A DNA stretch of 47,908 nucleotides from Gemmatimonadaceae bacterium. GTDB taxonomy: Bacteria > Gemmatimonadota > Gemmatimonadetes > Gemmatimonadales > Gemmatimonadaceae. A model generated the notes under the pieces. That model searched no databases. It worked only from the letters and a program-made list of their open reading frames with translations, and was not told where the DNA came from. Position numbers and translations under genes: made by a program. The stretch is from NCBI GenBank assembly GCA_022843265.1, contig JALHNZ010000024.1:1-47908 (forward strand), given 5' to 3'. Positions 32,973 through 39,572 of the stretch are shown here, one piece after another; position 1 is the first letter of the stretch, and every line of letters starts with the position of its first letter.

Positions 32973-33295
32973 GCATGGCCATGCCGGGCGCCGTGGCTCT
33001 CGACCGTGACGACGACGCGCAGACGTTCGCGCACGTCGACCGGGACGCGTTGCTGCGCGCCATTGAGGCGTTGCCGGACACGCTGCGTCCGACCGCGCGC
33101 CGTCGGTGGATGCTCGACGAACGCCCCTATGGGATTGCCGAGGCGATGGACTGCCCCGTGTACGTCGTGCAGATGCGGCTGCGCCTCGCCTACGAGGCGA
33201 TCAGCGAGCTGCTGGCGGGCTTCCCGCATCACGAGTGCGTGCACCGCGTGTCACTCCGGCAACGCGCCCTGCTCCACGTCGGCGGCTGCACGTAA
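32969..33295 (+). CDS. small sigma-70 region 4-like protein
   Basis: Encodes 108 residues. RDALLRAIEALPDTLRPTAR, RRWMLDERPYGIAEAMDCPV and VQMRLRLAYEAISELLAG follow the pattern of sigma region 4: ALP...R.v..L....g.s..EIA..l.......v..rl..A...L. The helix-turn-helix would lie at about residues 40-85. There is no region 2, so it is not a complete sigma factor. GTG 32969 overlaps the previous stop. It may be an anti-sigma, activator or other HTH regulator, or a structural protein with a chance pattern. Confidence 0.45.
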   Translation: MSMAMPGAVALDRDDDAQTFAHVDRDALLRAIEALPDTLRPTARRRWMLDERPYGIAEAMDCPVYVVQMRLRLAYEAISELLAGFPHHECVHRVSLRQRALLHVGGCT

Positions 33296-33492
33296 TGCTC
33301 ATCCTCCGCGTGTCCTCGCCCACGCCCGGCCTCCGCTCCATCACCGTGATTCGGCGCCACAAAGGCCACGAGGTGGCGCGCGGCTATCTGCAGCCGACCG
33401 CTGAGGAGTGGGACGGCGAGGATTGGGCGCCGCTGCGGGCGCTGTACAAAGTCGAAACCGTGGACCCTTCACCTGAGCCCCGCGCATCATGA
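33295..33492 (+). CDS. small hypothetical protein, 65 residues
   Basis: ATG 33295 shares its A with the previous TAA. The sequence starts with strands (LILRVSSPTPGLRSITVIRR) and ends in WDGEDWAPLRALYKVETVDP. No family is recognised. It is coupled to both neighbours. Confidence 0.5.
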   Translation: MLILRVSSPTPGLRSITVIRRHKGHEVARGYLQPTAEEWDGEDWAPLRALYKVETVDPSPEPRAS

Positions 33493-33956
33493 CGACCGCC
33501 ACCGACCCCACGCTCACCGCGCACATCGAAGCGCGGAACGCGTCGCTGCCCAACGACTGGCCCGGCATCAAGCCGGAGCATTACCTCGACATCGTGTTGC
33601 GCGACCGCGCGGACCGCTATGCCGCGCATGTCGCGCAGATGACCATCACGCCCGAGCTGGTGCAGTGGGGCATGGCCATGGCGCGGCAGCATGGCCCGTA
33701 CGTGCGCGTGTGGCACTTCATCGCCGACTGGTTCACGGCGCTGCTCATTCTGCGCTACGGCGAGGAAGAGCGCGGTTATGACGCGGGCGAGGTGGCGCTG
33801 GCCGTCGCGGAAGGCCGCGCGCCCGCGTGCAGCACGGACCCGCAGTATCGCGGCTGGCCGCTCGCCTTCAGTGACGAGGACCGCGTGCGCGCCATGCAGC
33901 TGCTCAATGGCGAGCGCTGGCCCGAGGCGTTCACCCTGTTGCCGCGCGAGGGCTGA
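33489..33956 (+). CDS. hypothetical protein, 155 residues
   Basis: ATG 33489 overlaps the previous stop. Helices (HYLDIVLRDRADRYAAHVAQ, YVRVWHFIADWFTALLILRY) dominate. Tryptophan-rich segments around residues 60-85 are not long enough for a convincing transmembrane span. No family is recognised. Confidence 0.6.
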   Translation: MTTATDPTLTAHIEARNASLPNDWPGIKPEHYLDIVLRDRADRYAAHVAQMTITPELVQWGMAMARQHGPYVRVWHFIADWFTALLILRYGEEERGYDAGEVALAVAEGRAPACSTDPQYRGWPLAFSDEDRVRAMQLLNGERWPEAFTLLPREG

Positions 33957-33959
33957 CCC

Positions 33960-34391
33960 ATGGCGGATATGTGCGATGTGATGGAGAACGACATCATCGA
34001 CGTGTATATGCGCGGCCAGCCCTCCGGCAAGCCCAGCACGTGGAGTCTCCGTCTGTACACCGCCGCGCCCGGCGAAACGGGCGGCGGCACGGAAGCGAGC
34101 TACACGAACTATGCCGCCGTCAGCATTGCGGCGTCCCTCGCCGACATGGCGGGCACGCAGAGTGCGGGCAGCACCACGGCCAGCAGCGGCACGGGCGGGC
34201 AGACGTCGAACAACAACGCGCTGACCTGGGGCACGGCGGCGGGCAGTGGGCCGCAGACGCTGACGCACTTCGCGTGGTGCAACAGCACGACGCCATGGAT
34301 ACGCGGCACGCTCACCGCGTCGCGCACGATCAACAACGGCGATGCCGCGCCGACGGCGGCGGCCGGCCAGTTCACGATCACGGCGGCGTGA
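33960..34391 (+). CDS. phage tail fibre-like protein
   Basis: Encodes 143 residues. WSLRLYTAAPGETGGGTEAS followed by YTNYAAVSIAASLADMAG, TSNNNALTWGTAAGSGPQTL with THFAWCNS, and RGTLTASRTINNGDAAP match the pattern of small phage fibre/virion proteins (LYT..P..GGTE.s...Y.R.....). It is mostly beta with a short N-terminal helix. It is probably a virion surface or tail-associated protein. It overlaps the next gene by one base. Confidence 0.6.
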   Translation: MADMCDVMENDIIDVYMRGQPSGKPSTWSLRLYTAAPGETGGGTEASYTNYAAVSIAASLADMAGTQSAGSTTASSGTGGQTSNNNALTWGTAAGSGPQTLTHFAWCNSTTPWIRGTLTASRTINNGDAAPTAAAGQFTITAA

Positions 34392-34879
34392 TGAGTGCGA
34401 GCATGCACGGCCTTTACCGCGTGCAGGATGGGGCGCTGCTCTCGGTGGGCAGCGTGCTCCCCGATCCGCTACCCGAGGGGACGGCGACGCTGGCCCTGCC
34501 CGAGGGCGCGACGTATGGCGTCACGCACACGTGGGACGCCGCGACGCCCGCATGGGTGCCGGTGGTCGCGGTGCCCGACACGCGGTGCACGGTCACGCAG
34601 TTCCGCGAGCGCTTCACCGAGGCCGAACGCGATCGCATCGAGATGGCGCAAGCCGAGCACCCGGACCCGCTCGTTCGCGCCCGACTGCGCCGCGCCGAGA
34701 AGGAGCTGGCCAGCGCACAGGGACAGATGGCCGACCGCGCACACCCGGCGCTGCAGCGCGCCGTCGCGTGGATGACCACCGTCACGCTTGACGGGGAGCC
34801 GCTCATTGCGGACATCACGCGCGCCATCGACATCATTGGCGCGGACGCGTTCAACCCGGCCAATCTGGTGGAGTCGTGA
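34391..34879 (+). CDS. hypothetical virion-region protein, 162 residues
   Basis: An N-terminal beta part (MHGLYRVQDGALLSVGSVLP, GATYGVTHTWDAATPAWVPV) is joined to a helical C-terminal half (TQFRERFTEAERDRIEMAQA, RRAEKELASAQGQMADRAHP). The pattern resembles small fibre-assembly or tail-fibre-associated proteins, but no family is certain. ATG 34391 overlaps the previous TGA. Confidence 0.5.
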   Translation: MSASMHGLYRVQDGALLSVGSVLPDPLPEGTATLALPEGATYGVTHTWDAATPAWVPVVAVPDTRCTVTQFRERFTEAERDRIEMAQAEHPDPLVRARLRRAEKELASAQGQMADRAHPALQRAVAWMTTVTLDGEPLIADITRAIDIIGADAFNPANLVES

Positions 34880-35700
34880 GTAACTGGCCGCTGCTCGCGG
34901 GTGCGCCGCCGCGCTTCATCGGGGCCGACTCGCCCGCTGGAGTGAGCGCCGTGCTCACCACGTCAGCGGCCTACACGCCGTCGGCGTGGGTGGAAGTGGT
35001 GTCGGCGGTGCCGAGCGGCATGCAGGGTGTTCACCTCACCGTGCGCTGTCCCGCGTGGCGACGGTGCCTCATCGAGCTCGGGATCGGCGCTGCTTCGTCC
35101 GAGGTTGTCGTCGCACAACTGCCGTTCCTCGCCAACGCGCAATATGACTCTGATACAGCGGCCAACTACCATCACCCGCCAATATTCGTGCCGCTGGCCA
35201 TACCGTCGGGTGTGCGGCTAGTTGCGCGCTTGCGCGCTCCGGCGAGCGGTGTGATTGCCCATGCGTCCATCAATCTCGCGCCAAGTAGTCCCTTGCATCC
35301 CTATGGTTTTGCGCGATCGCAGTTGTACGGCATCAGCGAGTCCACGCTCTACCCAACCACGATTCTCGCAGGCGGTACCTCCTACGGATCATGGGTAGAG
35401 ATAGTGAGCTCCGCGCCGTTTCGTGTTCGGGCGATTTCCCTGCTTGGGACTACTGGGCACGAATCAGGCAGGGCCAATTACGGTGGACGCGCAGAGCATC
35501 AGATCGGCATTGGCGCTGCTGGCAGCGAAGTCGGCGTCTACGCGCGTCCCGTTGGTGTGCTCTATCAAGACTGGCCACCAGCCCTGCACGGCCCTGTGCT
35601 TCCGGTAAACTGGCCCGCTGGTACGCGCATCGCTGTCCGTTGTCGCGTTGATTCCGGCAATCTCTGGGAGCAAAGTGCCGCACTTCTTCTCTTCGGCTAA
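34876..35700 (+). CDS. duplicated-domain virion protein, probable receptor-binding role
   Basis: Encodes 274 residues in two similar beta domains. SAWVEVVSAVPSGMQGVHLT...IELGIGAASSEVVVAQL (about 36-80) is echoed by GSWVEIVSSAPFRVRAISLL...HQIGIGAAGSEVGVYARP (about 174-230). Base composition drops in GC in the second half (about 35150-35700) compared with its neighbours, suggesting recent exchange. GTG 34876 overlaps the previous stop. It lies in the fibre block, so host-surface binding is a reasonable guess. Confidence 0.55.
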   Translation: MSNWPLLAGAPPRFIGADSPAGVSAVLTTSAAYTPSAWVEVVSAVPSGMQGVHLTVRCPAWRRCLIELGIGAASSEVVVAQLPFLANAQYDSDTAANYHHPPIFVPLAIPSGVRLVARLRAPASGVIAHASINLAPSSPLHPYGFARSQLYGISESTLYPTTILAGGTSYGSWVEIVSSAPFRVRAISLLGTTGHESGRANYGGRAEHQIGIGAAGSEVGVYARPVGVLYQDWPPALHGPVLPVNWPAGTRIAVRCRVDSGNLWEQSAALLLFG

Positions 35701-35703
35701 CCG

Positions 35704-36054
35704 ATGCCCCTCGTCTCGATCGCTGCCAGCGGATCACAGACCGCGACGCTCAACACTGATCACACCCTCGTCACGCAGGCCGGCCCCACCGGCGGCGCAA
35801 TCTACCAACTGCGCGTGGACACCAACGCGCTGGCGAATGGCGAACGCGTGATCCTCACCCTGCAGACGCGGGCACGCGTCGCGGACACGACGCGCCAGCT
35901 GTATCAGGCGGTGTTCGAGCATGCGCAGGGCGACCCGATCAAGGACAGTCCGGCCGTCGCGGTGCCCGAGTCGTCGGAGGTCATCGCCATTCTGCGGCAA
36001 GAGGGCGGCACGGGGCGCGCGTTCCCGTGGGCGCTCTATCGCCTCAACGGGTAA
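35704..36054 (+). CDS. hypothetical virion-region protein, 116 residues
   Basis: Beta-rich from the start (PLVSIAASGSQTATLNTDHT, GAIYQLRVDTNALANGERVI, LTLQTRARVADTTRQLYQAV) with a short C-terminal strand (GRAFPWALYRLNG). Small beta proteins in this position often form part of fibres or head decoration. No family is recognised. Confidence 0.55.
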   Translation: MPLVSIAASGSQTATLNTDHTLVTQAGPTGGAIYQLRVDTNALANGERVILTLQTRARVADTTRQLYQAVFEHAQGDPIKDSPAVAVPESSEVIAILRQEGGTGRAFPWALYRLNG

Positions 36055-36060
36055 CCCCCA

Positions 36061-37017
36061 GTGATCGCGCAAGGCCTCCCCGCGTTGGGTGGGGCGCTGG
36101 CCGGCGCGTTTACGCCAGCAAGTGCCCCCAGCGCCGACGTCGCCGGGTCCGTCGCGCTCTCGCTCACCGCCACCGGCAGTATCGCCGTCGCGAAGCCGGT
36201 TTCGGGCAGTGTCGCCGTCGCGCTCGCCACGAGTGGGAGCATTGCGGTCGCCAAGCCCGTCGCGGGTGGCGTGGGCCTCGCGCTCAGTGCCACGGGCGCC
36301 ATCGCCGTGAACAAGCCGGTCGCCGGCGCGGTGGCCATAGGCGTCGCATGCAGCGGCGCGCTCACGGTGCCGAAGCCCGTCGCGGGTAGTGTGGCGGTTG
36401 GCCTCACAGCGGCGGGCAGTGTCGCGGTGGCGAAGCCGGTCGCAGGTGCCGTGGACATGGCGCTCACCACCAGTGGCGCGCTCACCACCGTCGGCATGGG
36501 CGGCGCGGTTGCGGTGTCCGTGGCCACTGCGGGCAGCGTGGCCGTCGCCAAGCCGGTGAGTGGGGCGGTGCTCGTCTCGCTCACCACGGCCGCCGCGCTC
36601 ACCGTCGCGAAGCCCGTGAGCGGCAACGTCGCGCTGAGTCTTACCACCAGCGGCAGTGTGGCCGTCGCGAAGCCCGTCGCGGGCGCGGTCAGTGTCGCGC
36701 TCACCGCCGCTGGCGCCGTGCAGGTGCCCAAGCTGCTGGGTGGCGCCGTCAGTGTCCATCTCACGGCTGGGGGCTCGGTGGCGGTGGCGAAACCCGTGGG
36801 CGGCGCGGTGCTGCTGTCGCTCACCACCACGGGGCGCATCGAGACGGTGACGCTGCGAGGCCTCGTCACCGCCGTGCTCACGCTGCGCTCGACCCCCACG
36901 ACCCTCACGCTGCGCCCGACCGACGCGACGCTCACCACGCGCGCGGGCGCTGCGGCCCTCACGCTGCGGCCGGCTGCGGATGCTGCGCTGCAATTCCAAA
37001 CCGACGACCCGGTGTAA
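36061..37017 (+). CDS. tandem 20-residue repeat protein, probable fibre or adhesin
   Basis: Encodes 318 residues from GTG 36061. Residues 27-265 are twelve consecutive units of 20 residues (one of 19), consensus VAGAVAVALTTSGSVAVAKP. The C-terminal 50 residues change to shorter LTLRPT-type repeats. The regular alternation of Val/Ala and turns at Gly/Pro suggests a beta-solenoid or stacked-strand shaft. It lies in the fibre block. There is no signal peptide. The gene is almost wholly repeats, so copy number may vary between relatives. Confidence 0.65.
   Translation: MIAQGLPALGGALAGAFTPASAPSADVAGSVALSLTATGSIAVAKPVSGSVAVALATSGSIAVAKPVAGGVGLALSATGAIAVNKPVAGAVAIGVACSGALTVPKPVAGSVAVGLTAAGSVAVAKPVAGAVDMALTTSGALTTVGMGGAVAVSVATAGSVAVAKPVSGAVLVSLTTAAALTVAKPVSGNVALSLTTSGSVAVAKPVAGAVSVALTAAGAVQVPKLLGGAVSVHLTAGGSVAVAKPVGGAVLLSLTTTGRIETVTLRGLVTAVLTLRSTPTTLTLRPTDATLTTRAGAAALTLRPAADAALQFQTDDPV
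36139..36855 (+). repeat. twelve 60-base tandem repeats within the fibre-like gene
   Basis: Each unit codes for the 20-residue motif. Units differ at third positions and some codons but keep near-constant blocks such as GTCGCGAAGCCCGTC. The phase is always in frame, with one unit three bases shorter. Confidence 0.8.
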
Positions 37018-37019
37018 CC

Positions 37020-37406
37020 ATGGCCAACGTCATCGATCCCGAGCTGTACCCGGACAACAACGCGCATAGCAGCGCGCGGCCGTCGCGGTGGCAATGCAAC
37101 CCGACGACCGGCGAGGATGAGCAAGTCGCGATTCCCGGGCTCACCGATCTGCGTATGTACGTGTCCACGCTGGCCACGACGCCGACGCACACCCATGGGA
37201 GCGTCGTGCATGCGGATCTGGTGAAACTGATGACGGAGATCGGCGCGACGGCGGTGTATCAGGCGACATTCCTGGGCAGTGCGCTGCGTGAGCGCGTTTC
37301 GCAGGCCGATGGTACGCCGCTGTTTGTGCATTGGCAGTCGCTCGCGTCCGGGTATCACGAGTTCGCCGAAGTGATCTGGCGCACCGCACGCCCGGCGGCG
37401 TCGTGA
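37020..37406 (+). CDS. hypothetical protein, 128 residues
   Basis: Start MANVIDPELYPDNNAHSSAR; a polar middle with THTHGSVVHADLVKLMTEIG; aromatic C-terminal part (FVHWQSLASGYHEFAEVIWR). Two bases after the repeat-protein stop and four overlapping bases with the next gene show it is in the same operon. Possibly a fibre-associated protein. Family unknown. Confidence 0.55.
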   Translation: MANVIDPELYPDNNAHSSARPSRWQCNPTTGEDEQVAIPGLTDLRMYVSTLATTPTHTHGSVVHADLVKLMTEIGATAVYQATFLGSALRERVSQADGTPLFVHWQSLASGYHEFAEVIWRTARPAAS

Positions 37407-37708
37407 GCGCGCTGTTGCCGCCGACCGACGTCACCTGCCACGATGCGCAGGTCACGCTGCCGATCCCCTGCCCGCCGCCGGTCGCGCGTGGCAGCGTCAC
37501 CGCGTGTCTTGCGCGATCGCGCGAGGGGCTCGCCATCATGCCGGCGCTCGAGCGGACGCTGGTGTGGCAGCGCGGCGGAGCGATTCCGCCGCTCACGCTG
37601 TTCACGCGCGATGTGAAAGCGGCACTCCCACGTGGCGGCAGCGTGTGGCTGGTGGTGCGCTACGGCGGCGTGGTGGTGGCCAGTGGGCAGGTGCAGGTGA
37701 TCGCGTGA
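37403..37708 (+). CDS. hypothetical beta-rich protein, 101 residues
   Basis: GTG 37403 overlaps the previous stop (GTGA). Strands dominate (RTLVWQRGGAIPPLTLFTRD, GSVWLVVRYGGVVVASGQVQ). No known domain is recognised. Confidence 0.5.
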   Translation: MSALLPPTDVTCHDAQVTLPIPCPPPVARGSVTACLARSREGLAIMPALERTLVWQRGGAIPPLTLFTRDVKAALPRGGSVWLVVRYGGVVVASGQVQVIA

Positions 37709-37932
37709 GGCGCAAGAAAACCGGCGGCTGGGGCTTCGCCGCGGAACAGGCCGCACTGGATCGAGAGGACGCCCTCCGCGCCGCGCGGCCGGTGCGCCCG
37801 TCAACCTCGCGCGTACCGCACCGGTGCACCACGTGCCGCGAGTGGACCACACCGACCCCCGCCGGGCGGTGTCCGGTGTGTGGCGACTGGTGGGAGGCGG
37901 CGGAAGCCGTGGGGCTGCCCGTGGTGCGGTGA
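37705..37932 (+). CDS. small zinc-ribbon protein
   Basis: Encodes 75 residues. CTTCREWTTPTPAGRCPVCG near residues 46-65 gives two CxxC pairs about 14 residues apart, a standard zinc ribbon. The N-terminus is basic (RRKKTGGWGFAAEQAAL). GTG 37705 overlaps the previous stop. It is the last gene of the rightward late block and may bind nucleic acid. Confidence 0.6.
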   Translation: MRRKKTGGWGFAAEQAALDREDALRAARPVRPSTSRVPHRCTTCREWTTPTPAGRCPVCGDWWEAAEAVGLPVVR

Positions 37933-37944
37933 GGTAACTGCATA

Positions 37945-37972
37945 TTGCGGACATATGTCCGCAAGGTATATT
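37945..37972 (+). promoter_or_regulatory. promoter overlapped by a perfect 20-bp palindromic operator
   Basis: TTGCGGACATATGTCCGCAA at 37945-37964 is a perfect palindrome. Its first six bases can serve as a -35 box, with TATATT at 37967-37972 as -10 after 16 bases. A dimeric repressor bound here would cover the promoter of the HTH-like gene downstream. The 5-prime leader holds two hairpins (37979-37996 and 38008-38020), the second ending right at the GAGGTG ribosome-binding site. Confidence 0.7.
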
Positions 37973-38030
37973 GCAACCCGGAGCAACGACGCTCCGCTTC
38001 TCCTACTGGGCGGCTCGCCCGAGGTGTGGT

Positions 38031-38369
38031 GTGACGATGCGATCATTCATTCTGCGTGACCTTGCAGGCAAAGGCCTCGGCGTCATTGAAGCGGTCGATG
38101 AGGCGAGCGCCTTGTCGGCGGGACAGGCAAACGACTGGCGCGTCGCGGCGGCGCATCCTGACAACCCCGCGCGCCTCAACCTGTCGGCCATGCTCGCGGC
38201 CTCTGGGTTGAGCAATCGCGAGTTTGCCCGGCGGGTCCTCGGGCGGGATGTGCGAAGCCTGGCACGGTACCTGAGCGGCGACATCATGCCCCCGGAGCTG
38301 GCCGACCAAGTATTGCGGATGTCCGTCTCTGTCTCCAAGGAAACCATTCACATCACGGTGCGCCGATGA
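38031..38369 (+). CDS. HTH-like regulator downstream of the palindrome
   Basis: Encodes 112 residues from GTG 38031, or 110 from ATG 38037. GAGGTG at 38021-38026 suits the GTG better. The N-terminal 40 residues (MRSFILRDLAGKGLGVIEAV) form a small mixed domain. Residues about 45-95 (LNLSAMLAASGLSNREFARR followed by VLGRDVRSLARYLSGDIMPP) resemble an XRE-type helix-turn-helix, with RSLARYLSG in the place of the recognition helix. It probably binds the palindrome ahead of its own gene. It overlaps the next gene by four bases. Confidence 0.6.
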   Translation: MTMRSFILRDLAGKGLGVIEAVDEASALSAGQANDWRVAAAHPDNPARLNLSAMLAASGLSNREFARRVLGRDVRSLARYLSGDIMPPELADQVLRMSVSVSKETIHITVRR

Positions 38370-38638
38370 CTGACGAAGAGCTTAACCGACTCGAAGCGCT
38401 CGCGAACGCGGCGACGCCGGGGCCGTGGCGCTACGACGATAGCGACGCCGACCCCTGCGTGATCACGCAAACCGGGCAGTATATCGCGCAGACCAGCTAC
38501 GATCAGCAGTCGGTGTCCCGCGGTGATCGCGATTACCACGCCGACGCGCACTTCATTGTCGCCAGCCGAGACGCTGTGCCGACGCTCATCGCGGAGGTTC
38601 GGCGGCTGCGAGGCGATCCGCATGCCACGCAAGCCTAA
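38366..38638 (+). CDS. Ead/Ea22-like small phage protein
   Basis: Encodes 90 residues. LEALANAATPGPWRYDDSDA at the start and DAHFIVASRDAVPTLIAEVR with RLR at the end are the two conserved ends of small phage proteins related to Ead/Ea22 (ATPGPW...D..fi..ard.vp.Li...rrL). Their function is not known. ATG 38366 overlaps the previous stop. Confidence 0.7.
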   Translation: MTDEELNRLEALANAATPGPWRYDDSDADPCVITQTGQYIAQTSYDQQSVSRGDRDYHADAHFIVASRDAVPTLIAEVRRLRGDPHATQA

Positions 38639-38855
38639 GCCCCGGATCCCCGACGACACCCCGCTCGGGCACCTGATCGACGACGGCACGCTCGCGCCGC
38701 GTACCGTGACGGCACTGGTGCGCTCCCTGTGGACCGTGGGCGAGCTCCGCCGCTGGTATGCGCAGCACGAGGCCGGGACAGCGGCCGCGCTCCAGTACGT
38801 GGGGCCGGCGGCGCTGGCGGACATCCGGCAGGGGATGCGGCGCATTGGCCGCTGA
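38622..38855 (+). CDS. small protein resembling the RNA polymerase alpha C-terminal domain
   Basis: Encodes 77 residues. IDDGTLAPRTVTALVRSLWT, VGELRRWYAQHEAGTAAALQ and YVGPAALADIRQGMRRIG follow the alpha-CTD pattern: L..R..NaL....i.tvgeL........l....G.ks..eI...L, with two helix-hairpin-helix-like turns. It overlaps the previous gene by 17 bases and lies next to an HTH regulator. It could touch promoter DNA or act as a decoy for host RNA polymerase partners. Only motif-level evidence. Confidence 0.45.
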   Translation: MPRKPKPRIPDDTPLGHLIDDGTLAPRTVTALVRSLWTVGELRRWYAQHEAGTAAALQYVGPAALADIRQGMRRIGR

Positions 38856-38859
38856 CGCG

Positions 38860-39054
38860 CCGGTTAAACTTTCGACAGCCACCGGGTGGGTGTCGGATCT
38901 TTAACCGGGCCGATCGTTGTCCGGTTTTTCCGTGCATGCAGCGGCGGCAGAGAAACCGGACACCCGACGCGGCAACCGGTTGTGGCGTCGTGTGATGCAC
39001 ACGTGCCTGTAAAGTTTTGCCCCGCTCTCACGTGGTTAGCGAAAACTTTACAGG
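38860..39054. repeat. cluster of inverted repeats in the regulatory gap
   Basis: In the 242-base gap 38856-39097 I find: CCGGTTAAA/TTTAACCGG (38860-38868, 38900-38908) enclosing an 11-bp stem with one mismatch (38873-38895); TGTCCGGTTT/AAACCGGACA (38918-38927, 38953-38962), extendable to 13 bp; a 26-bp imperfect palindrome around CAACCGGTTG (38965-38990); CGTGTG-atg-CACACG (38989-39003); and a perfect 13-bp pair CCTGTAAAGTTTT/AAAACTTTACAGG (39006-39018, 39042-39054). AAACTTT occurs three times counting both strands. An 11-bp tandem repeat (CCCCGCTGACg/c) follows. No promoter consensus stands out. Confidence 0.7.
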
Positions 39055-39097
39055 GCCCCGCTGACGCCCCGCTGACCCGTGGCAATACCGTGGCGGC

Positions 39098-39223
39098 ATG
39101 GACGAACTCGAACTCGAGGCGATCATCGCCGAAGCGGAAACCTCCACCAACCTCGCCTGGCTGCGGCGGACGCTGGTGGAGGTGTGCCTAGAACTGCTCA
39201 GGGTGGGGAGGAAGCGGGGTTAG
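39098..39223 (+). CDS. 41-residue helical peptide
   Basis: ATG 39098 opens MDELELEAIIAEAETSTNLA, then WLRRTLVEVCLELLRVGRKR and G. It is an acidic amphipathic helix then a hydrophobic/basic one. The TAG at 39221-39223 overlaps the stop of the convergent leftward lipoprotein gene. It lies right after the inverted-repeat cluster, so it may be controlled by it. The ribosome-binding site is weak (GTGGCGGC). Confidence 0.45.
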   Translation: MDELELEAIIAEAETSTNLAWLRRTLVEVCLELLRVGRKRG

Positions 39224-39558
39224 GGGGCGCACGCGAAGGCTTCGCCCTGCGCGCTCGAGCCCCAGAAGCCGTTCTTCATTTCGGCGAGCAACACCACGGT
39301 CGCGCCCTTTTGCCTACCCTCGTTCTTCAACTTGCGCTCCACTGCAGTCCGCGCCGCCCCCTTGTAAAGCAGCCCACCGCGCCCGTCGCTGGCGCGAAGC
39401 AAGCCCTTCGACGTGCAGCCTCTCACCGCTTCTTGAGAAAACGTCAGGACAACCGCATCGGCGCCGGGTACGAGGTGTGGGGTGCGGTAGCAGCCCATGA
39501 CCAAAATTGACGCGAGGACCAGCATTGGGCGCGTGACCAGAACTTCGCGTTTTGCCAC
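39220..39558 (-). CDS. lipoprotein of the leftward lysogeny-type operon
   Basis: Encodes 112 residues from GTG 39558 with weak AGAG upstream; ATG 39525 is the alternative. The N-terminus MAKREVLVTRPMLVLASILV followed by MGC is a lipoprotein signal peptide with a lipobox (VMGC). The mature part (GADAVVLTFSQEAVRGCTSK, KGATVVLLAEMKNGFWGSSA, EAFAC) resembles the short DUF4156/RcsF-like lipoprotein pattern with two cysteines. It starts 14 bases after the stop of the secreted-protein gene. Lipoproteins from prophage operons often change the host surface or block superinfection; that role is inference. Confidence 0.6.
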   Translation of the reverse strand: MAKREVLVTRPMLVLASILVMGCYRTPHLVPGADAVVLTFSQEAVRGCTSKGLLRASDGRGGLLYKGAARTAVERKLKNEGRQKGATVVLLAEMKNGFWGSSAQGEAFACAP

Positions 39559-39572
39559 GTCTCTTGAATGGC

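Noticed and set aside
36139-36855. Possible CRISPR array
   Set aside because: The repeats are contiguous 60-base coding units without spacers and stay in one reading frame.
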